Below are positions 57,500 to 64,000 of a stretch of DNA of 64,000 nt, in pieces. Location of the stretch: the NCBI GenBank assembly GCA_947247005.1, contig OX365947.1, forward strand, positions 38,644,760 to 38,708,759. The letters run 5' to 3'. How positions within the stretch are numbered: position 1 is the first letter of the stretch; each line of letters starts with the position of its first letter. The translations under genes and the position numbers were made by a program. Origin of the DNA: Spisula solida (Eukaryota; Mollusca; Bivalvia; Venerida; Mactridae). Below the pieces are notes generated by a model. The model was not told the DNA's origin and searched no databases. It worked only from the letters and a program-made list of their open reading frames with translations.

Positions 57500-59610
57500 C
57501 CCCTTATACAAATTTACAGTGAAACATGTGTTAAAAAAAGATCACCTGTTAAGAAAGACCACTTTTTTAAAACATGTCTGTATAAAGACCAACAGGCGCG
57601 TAGCTAGCTCATAATCATGTGGATTCACTATTGTGCTAGGGGGTCGGGGGCATGCTCCCCCAGAAAATTTTGAAAACAATGGTGTAATCTGGTGCATTTG
57701 GAGCGTTCCCGAGGTGCTTTATTAAGTTATAACAACGTAATTTTTAGAGTCATTAATTTGTTGATAAACTCTAAAATTGGCCGAGTACTTCTCTGTTTAA
57801 AAGAAAGCTAACTCATAAATCAAATAAATGTACATCTACAAGTCCCATTTTGAATGCTTAGGTTCACATAAGCTTCAGATATGACATAAAAGTCTAGTTG
57901 CCCGTCCCTTTTCAGGGCAGTAAAGTACTTTCTGAATGATAACGTTGTCAACCAATGTCCATATGTCTGTAGCTACTAGTAAGCGAAAATGGCAGTCCAG
58001 ACCGACATCCAGTGGTTATGATAGATCGCATATATTTTACACTTTTTATAATACTAAAACTACCTCTCAGCTAAGGCTCTGGAGACCCGTATTGTGATTA
58101 GCAAATCAAAGGAACGGTTAGAACAATGACCTTTTCTAGATTTCCGAGAGGCGATCGGTGCATGGGAACGTTGCCACGGTTTCGTTGATGGCGAGCTGCT
58201 TTTGCTTTGCAGGCTCCATATACTGGAATTCGGCCATGGCCGGAGCTTGGCCGTATTTCTCACTGCGGCGCCTTCTACCCTAACATGCGGGGAACCTAGC
58301 GCTCCGTAACTGCTTCAACTAAGTCGATGTTTTGCTTCTGTGACAGTTTATTCAGTGGTCACGAACCCAACATCAACTATGTAAAGAGACGATAAAGGTG
58401 ACCCGTGTACCTCAGAGTGTTACATCTGTATGTGGAATCGCCTTCTCGCTCTAGATACATGTAGCACTTCAATTGTTGGCTATGTATAGTGGCCGGGGTA
58501 GCCGCTTTAAAATGGTAAACTGAGTCCGCACGACTGGTCCACCACATAGACTATGCAGGCGGGATCGGTTCATCATTTCTTCTCTTTGCAGATTACCGAT
58601 TTGCTGCACTGAGTTGAGCAATTTTTTAACGTGTACTTCTCCGCAGGCGTACACACATAATCCATTGATTCAAGTTATGGACTTTGCAGTTAACCGATTG
58701 CTTGTGAAACTAGTTGCCTGGTCGCACGTCGTAATGACTCTCAATAAACTTCATAACTAGAGATTCCCTCTTGATTAAACCAAACGAAATCAGGCCTATA
58801 CGCGGTTGTACTGGGGCGAGTTGGTTAACGTCAAAGACTACTGCAACAACTACAGTATGGTAAGTTGGTAGTGTCAGACACCACTACAGCTTATAAAAGT
58901 AGCAAAAGAAGCACAAACAGCCTTGCGTAAATATCACAATGTGAATTCTATAGAAATTTGGAATACAGGTCGTTTTCAGTTGAATATGTTTTTCGCCCCA
59001 GGCTTATGAGTGTAAGTTTTGAACGGCACATAATTCAAACGGCGCAAAATGGAGTTGCCATCACATCACCGAGTCTCCTTTTTGGACGGATACAGACAAT
59101 TATATAAATTTGCCAAGTTGCTAAACACTGCGCATTTGTAAATTGTGTTACATCTTACATGACGTTTTTGTGACATTCTCCGTCATGTTTAATTTAATGT
59201 TTACTTATAATTAAACGCAAATGCGGATCACATTACTAGCATGGCGATTTTTTTCTCTTTCTTGTGATATCAAAATATAAACAACCGTATTTCTAAAACG
59301 ATTTTTATGCAATATTGAAGTGTAAAAATGTTACAAATTGCCGATGTACGCCAACAACGAGCGTAACGTCAGACACGACAAAGAAGGAAAGCGTTTAAAG
59401 TGAATTATTTTCCTGAAATATTTTTTTTTGTCAGAATCATGTGGATTCAGCTGCGTACTCGCGTATAGGTAGCTACGCGCCTGACCAATCATTTTCTCTT
59501 GCATAAAACAATTATATAATGGTATATTGTATTTTACCTGTCACCAAAGACCACCTTTGTTATTCCAATGAATTGTTTTTATAAATGTGTTGGACTGTAG
59601 CAGCTTGTTA
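57500..59610. mobile_element. Older repeat with GACCACC phrases, split by the hAT-like insertion
   Basis: AAACATGTGTTAAAAAAAG, GATCACCTGTTAAGAAAGAC and TGTCTGTATAAAGACCAA lie on the left of the insertion. CTGTCACCAAAGACCACC and TTGTTTTTATAAATGTGTTG lie on the right. These phrases read as one older dispersed repeat interrupted at 57593-59483. Confidence 0.45.
57593..59483. mobile_element. hAT-like DNA transposon remnant, 1.9 kb
   Basis: The left end CAGGCGCGTAGCTAGC is mirrored by the right end TAGCTACGCGCCTG, and AATCATGTGGATTCA occurs just inside each end. Near the left end, a C/G-rich phrase (GGGGGTCGGGGGCATGCTCC) leads to AGAAAATTTTGAAAAC. I associate that signature with hAT-family ends in invertebrates. 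ACCAA lies directly outside both ends and may be a short target duplication. The middle has only broken minus-strand frames (58060-58263 and 58469-58654) with no hAT dimerisation or DDE motif I can identify. Confidence 0.65.
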
Positions 59611-60645
59611 ATTTAATTCCCAAAAATTATCTATTTAAAGTGGATGTATAGATTTATCTTCATGTGATTTTACTGTGGAAATGGAGATATTAATTATGCA
59701 TTACAGTACATTTTGCATGTTTTTTACTCTGCACAGCTGTAATCTCATTAATTCATTTTGAATCATACAAATAAACTATTAAACATATATATATATATTG
59801 TAATTAAAACATCTTTATTTTCAATGATACTCATATTTGTTGAGGATAACTAACAAATTGTATTCCAACAGTAAACTCTCATCAAAACCTAGCTCATAAT
59901 CAAGACTGATTTTTAGTTATTAGTGATCTGTTCTTAATTGAAAGGATCATTACAGATTTTGATGTAGACTTATTACCTTTCTTTTGTAGAAAACAAATGT
60001 CAAGGGGAAAAACACAGTTTGAAATGGGAGGATATGATAAACTATTTTTTATTCTGTTGATGAATTTGAATATATGATGCATTGCAGATTCAATAGCAAT
60101 CAAATAAAAGGATATCACTGATAAATACACTGTTTCTTCTGTTTATTTTCAAACATAAATTTGAACTGACAACACTGATTCCAGCAAATGACAGAAGTTA
60201 TTACTCAGCCAAGACTGCTATTGTATACATGTAGTAATATTTTGTGTTTTAAATGATCTAATAGTATTACTTAAGTATATATTGTTTCAACTCAGTGTGG
60301 TGCCAATTTAAAAGAGCAATTATACAAAAAAAGTCTGGATTTTATAGAAAATAGTATTTTAAAGTAAAAATTAAGTATGTTATTCTTAATAACAGGCTGT
60401 TGTAGGAAATTCATTTTTGTTGCATGTTGATGCATTTCCATGAGCATTTCATACACACTCAATACAATTTCTGGAAGCAATCTACATCACTAAACCAAAA
60501 TGTTAGCAATAAAATAAATAAATAAAAACAGTCTTAGCTAAGCAATAACTTAATTTCTTCCATGGAATTGGAGCCTGTTTAGCATGTCCACTCAATGAAC
60601 TAACTGTTTAAGTATCAACAACCCTCTGGTTAAACCATTACATCA
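59611..60645. other. No gene seen
   Basis: Very AT-rich. Chance minus-strand frames only. Confidence 0.4.
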
Positions 60646-60647
60646 TA

Positions 60648-61841
60648 TGATGACTCAGGCAACTGACTGGTTCTGTATCATGAACCGACTGGACTGGTTC
60701 AATATGCTGACTTGGACAACTGACTGGTTACGTATCATGAACCGACAGGTTCAATATGCTGACCCGGATAACTGACTGGTTATGTATCATGAACCGACTG
60801 GTTCGATATGCTGACTCAGGCAACTGACTGGTTATGTATCATGAACCGACTGGTTCAACATGCTGATTCGGGCAACGGACTGGTTATATATCATGAACCG
60901 ACTGGTTCAATATGCTGACCCGGGTAACTGACTGCTTATGTATCATGAACCGACTGGTTCAATATGCTGACTCAGGCAACTGACTGGTTCTGTATCATGA
61001 ACCGACTGGACTGGTTCAATATGCTGACTTGGACAACTGACTGGTTATGTATCATGAACCGACAGGTTCAATATGCTGACGCGGGTAACTGACTGGTTAT
61101 GTATCATGAACCGACTGGTCCAATATGCTCACCGGGCAATTGACTGGTTATGTATCATGAACCGACTGGTTCAATATGCTGACTAGGGCAACTGACTGGT
61201 TATGTATCATGAACCGACTGGTTCAACATGCTGACTCGGGCAACCGACTGGTTATATATCATGAACCTACTGGTTCAATATGCTGACCCGGGTAACTGAC
61301 TGCTTATGTATCATGAACCAACTGGTTCAATATGCTGACTCAAGCAACTGACTGGTTCTGTATCATGAACTGACTGGTTCAACATGCTGACTCGGGCAAC
61401 AGACTGGTTATGTATCATGAACCGACTGGTTCAATATGCTGACCCGGGTAACTGACTGGTTCTGTATCATGAACCGACGACTGGTTCAATATGCTGACTC
61501 TGGCAACGGACTGGTTATGTATCATGAACCGACTGGTTCAATATGCTGACTCAAGCAACTGACTGGTTATGTATCATGAACCAACTGGTTCAATATGATG
61601 ACCCGGGTAACCGACTGCTTATGTATCATGAACTGACTGGTTCAATATTCTGACTCGGGCAACTGACTGGTTCTGTATCATGAACCGACCACTGGTTCAA
61701 TATGCTGACTTGGGCAACTGACTGGTTCTGTATCATGAACCAACTGGACTGGTTCAACATGCTGACTCGGGCAACTGACTGGTTCTATATGATGAACTGA
61801 CTGGATCAATATGATGACTCAGGCAACTGACTGGTTATAAA
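60648..61841. repeat. 52-bp minisatellite, about 22-23 copies
   Basis: The unit is CTGACTGGTTATGTATCATG, AACCGACTGGTTCAATATGC, TGACTCGGGCAA. Some units carry an extra GACTG (AACCGACTGGACTGG). TATGTATC/TCTGTATC and TCGGG/TCAGG/CCGGG variants alternate. ACCGACTGGT is partly self-complementary to ACTGGTT-type words, so units can fold. Non-coding. Confidence 0.95.
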
Positions 61842-63188
61842 TGAATGTACCTTCAGGCCACCGTCTAGTTTAGTATGTCCACTCAATATACTTACTGGTT
61901 TAATGCCATGAACAGACACAAGCAACGCCTGGGAAAGAATCCCAATTCAGGTGCAAACAACCACAGGGTTTGAATCCAACAATAGGTGCAAACTATTATG
62001 CTTAAACACACTTTAACACATAACAAATACATATTATACTTGAGAGTTATTTATTTTCACCACAAAATGTCTTACTTACATTGAACCATCAACTGATTAC
62101 AAGTACTTGTTCATGGTTTAAACTAGCAACATAGATGATTTAAAACATGATGTAGATCTGCAACATTTAAAGTTTAAAACTGTTGCAGTATGGAATGTAC
62201 AGCAATTCTGAGGTATGGATTTTTTCATACATGCAGGAATCATGCTATTTTTCTCAGAAATGGTTGAACTGAAATCATAGCACTCACAAGTCTTGTTACA
62301 TAAGATAACTGTATTTTGCTGGTGGGTTTAGCCTGCCCAAAGACCAGGGCAAGAAAACCAAATTTTTCAATTCTAGCTGACAGTTTTGCATTAATATTCA
62401 ATTATTATTCCCTTTCAAAAAAGTATGGGGTATATAGGAGTGAGCTTATCGCCTAGTTGGTATATCAGGATGTTGATTTCTGAACAGAAACTCCAAAATG
62501 GTTTCCCAGATTTGAATTTATACATACAGTTGTTACATAAAGTACATGATATTTGACTTTCACTACCATTCACCAATGTTTGACACACTTATGGCCCATT
62601 TTCAACTTAAAGTATGGCCTAATCCTGGTTTCCACCCGATAACTCATGGAATTTCTTTTGAAACAGGTGAAACATTATAAAATACAGTGTAAGTAAACTA
62701 AGTTCAGGGTAGTGGGTACACAGCATAGTAACCAAATATTTGTCATGAAGACACGTATCTGTTCAGTTCAAGTCTTGAGGAATAACCTCAAAGTGAATCA
62801 AGTGATACCACAATGACAGCACCCAACTGGTAAATGTTTTAGACACAACTTTTGATATCATGTGACAATCACATCTTCAAGTGTTTCCAGATCTGGCTTC
62901 TTGTTGCAAACTGTGTATGATAGTTGACATCTCAAAAATTGTGTGGAGCCTTAAATTAAAGAAAAACAATATGGTGTTACATTTTTACAATGTATATATC
63001 TATGCAAATCAGTGTAACTTGATAAAAGATTGTGCTAATAGCATGATTAACCGTTGATGTACACATAAAAGGTTTATAAGATATTTAATTAAAATCATAT
63101 TGACTCAATCAGGCAGAACTGAGTAAAGTTATCTATCATTTATATGAGCAATTTCATCACAAGTATTATAAGTAAACTAGATCTCAAA
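61842..63188. other. No gene supported
   Basis: AT-rich. It could hold intron or 3' sequence of the tentative minus-strand gene at the right edge. No exon could be confirmed. Confidence 0.35.
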
Positions 63189-63612
63189 CAGTGTGGCAAT
63201 ACCACGTGACTTTTGGCTACAGTTACAAGAAACATTTTGTAAACATTGGAAAATAAAATAGCCATAAGTATTTTATTTCTTCATCGATTTCAATAAAATA
63301 TACACTAAGCTAAGGGGGAAATTGTTTGCTTTCCATGAAATATAAGACATTTTTCAGCATCTTTACCGATTTTTCCGTTACCCTGTGAAACCTACACGTT
63401 CCACGGTTTCACAGGGTAATGGACAAAACGGCACGGTCGCAGAATTTTTCTGAATATTTTATGGAAAGCAAATAATGTTTCCCTTAGCGTGGCGTATATT
63501 TCATAGAAATCGATGAAGAAATAAAATACTTATCATGGCTACATTTGTGTGCCAATGTTTACACATTTCTACTTGGAACTGTAGCCAAAAACCACGTGGT
63601 ATTGTCACACTG
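63189..63612. mobile_element. 424-bp near-perfect palindrome (foldback MITE)
   Basis: The left end CAGTGTGGCAATACCACGTG is mirrored by the right end CACGTGGTATTGTCACACTG. The arms match almost throughout (AAGTATTTTATTTCTTCATC with its inverse, GGAAAGCAAA with TTTGCTTTCC), meeting at a hairpin of CCTGTGAAACC..GGTTTCACAGG near 63397. No open frame. Confidence 0.85.
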
Positions 63613-63639
63613 TAAAAGCCTTTTCTAGCTTTCAAGTTT

Positions 63640-63794
63640 TTTGTTTATTTTGTAGATCTACAAACTATAACACTGTTTAGTGACAATACCTGTTCATGTT
63701 TCCTCCACCTCCTTGATAATATTCATAGCTTCAACATCACCCATAACAACAGTTACACTGCTTCATCATCGTCAGGAAATGAAGACAATTGAAC
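63640..63794 (-). CDS. Possible 3' terminal exon of a gene entering from the right edge
   Basis: Read on the minus strand, a good acceptor (ATTTTGTTTTCAG) ends at 63795. The exon would begin at 63794 and reach a stop quickly in every phase. The phase 0 reading gives a short acidic tail (SSFPDDDEAV) with a stop at 63753-63755. A minus-strand AATAAA (TTTATT at 63644-63649) lies about 100 bases beyond, as expected for a last exon. A second in-frame-looking stretch (about 63690-63745) and a GTATTG that could act as a donor near 63687 leave other structures open. No family is recognised, and earlier exons lie outside the window. Confidence 0.25.
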
Positions 63795-64000
63795 CTGAAA
63801 ACAAAATACGAAAAGTTGACCATTGCATCAAGGGATGTTTTATGTGTTATTTCATGTAAATGCAGACGATGACCCGTTGTATCTAGGTGAGGACGTTTAA
63901 TATTGGGGACGCTTCAACATGCTTGCAATTGCATTCCTGAAGATTAGACGCATCATTAGATCACCGTCCACTTTTCGTTTTCCAATGATTATTATGTATT
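63795..64000. other. Right edge; possible intron
   Basis: It includes a single unit related to the 56-kb tandem repeat (about 63838-63890). Otherwise unremarkable. Confidence 0.3.

Overview
The window looks like nuclear DNA of an invertebrate animal, probably a lophotrochozoan and most likely a bivalve or other mollusc. It is AT-rich by eye. Its few recognisable coding pieces are split by GT-AG introns, and most of the rest is mobile-element debris: palindromic MITEs, tRNA-derived SINEs, minisatellites and nested DNA transposons. There is no operon structure. The species is an inference from repeat style and gene families, not something read directly from a marker gene. Most open frames in the window are chance frames or lie in repeats, and I do not report them as genes.

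Genes. (1) 318-489, minus: first coding exon of a heterotrimeric G-protein alpha subunit. It ends in a GT splice donor just before the P-loop, and the rest of the gene lies beyond the left edge. (2) 18655-21756, plus: a 1033-residue low-complexity protein encoded in one exon. It has a 5'UTR splice acceptor before it and a polyadenylation signal after it. It looks like a nuclear transcriptional cofactor, but I do not recognise the family. (3) 30737-35086, minus: a complete three-exon Ly6/uPAR-type GPI-anchored protein. I assembled it by hand from its splice sites; both introns are phase 1, and each carries a transposon insertion. (4) 63640-63794, minus: a tentative 3' terminal exon of a gene entering from the right edge. 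(5) 55290-55536, plus: a frameshifted fragment of a Harbinger (HARBI1-like) transposase.

Repeat layout. 0-15 kb: scattered MITEs (2.4-3.0, 5.0-5.2, 10.9-11.05, 12.4-12.6 kb), a 42-bp minisatellite (11.3-12.0 kb) and an (AAT)n run. 15-30 kb: SINEs, TIR elements at 23.3, 24.7, 25.7 and 26.2 kb, a 35-bp tandem array, and two compact hairpins. 31-34 kb: two TIR transposons inside the Ly6 introns. 37.0-47.3 kb: a nested structure in which a 5.5-kb foldback element, with 61-bp tandem arrays in inverted arms, has inserted into the left terminal repeat of a larger element with terminal repeats of about 535 bp. 47.6-49.7 kb: another TIR element, with an isolated copy of its end at 41.67 kb. 50-60 kb: cruciform DNA, SINEs, a mariner-like element (51.7-52.6 kb), a Harbinger remnant, and a hAT-like element (57.6-59.5 kb) nested in an older repeat. 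60.6-61.8 kb: a 52-bp minisatellite. 63.2-63.6 kb: a 424-bp palindrome.

The genes are unrelated to each other and show no sign of shared function. The most unusual structure is the nested foldback element at 37-47 kb.
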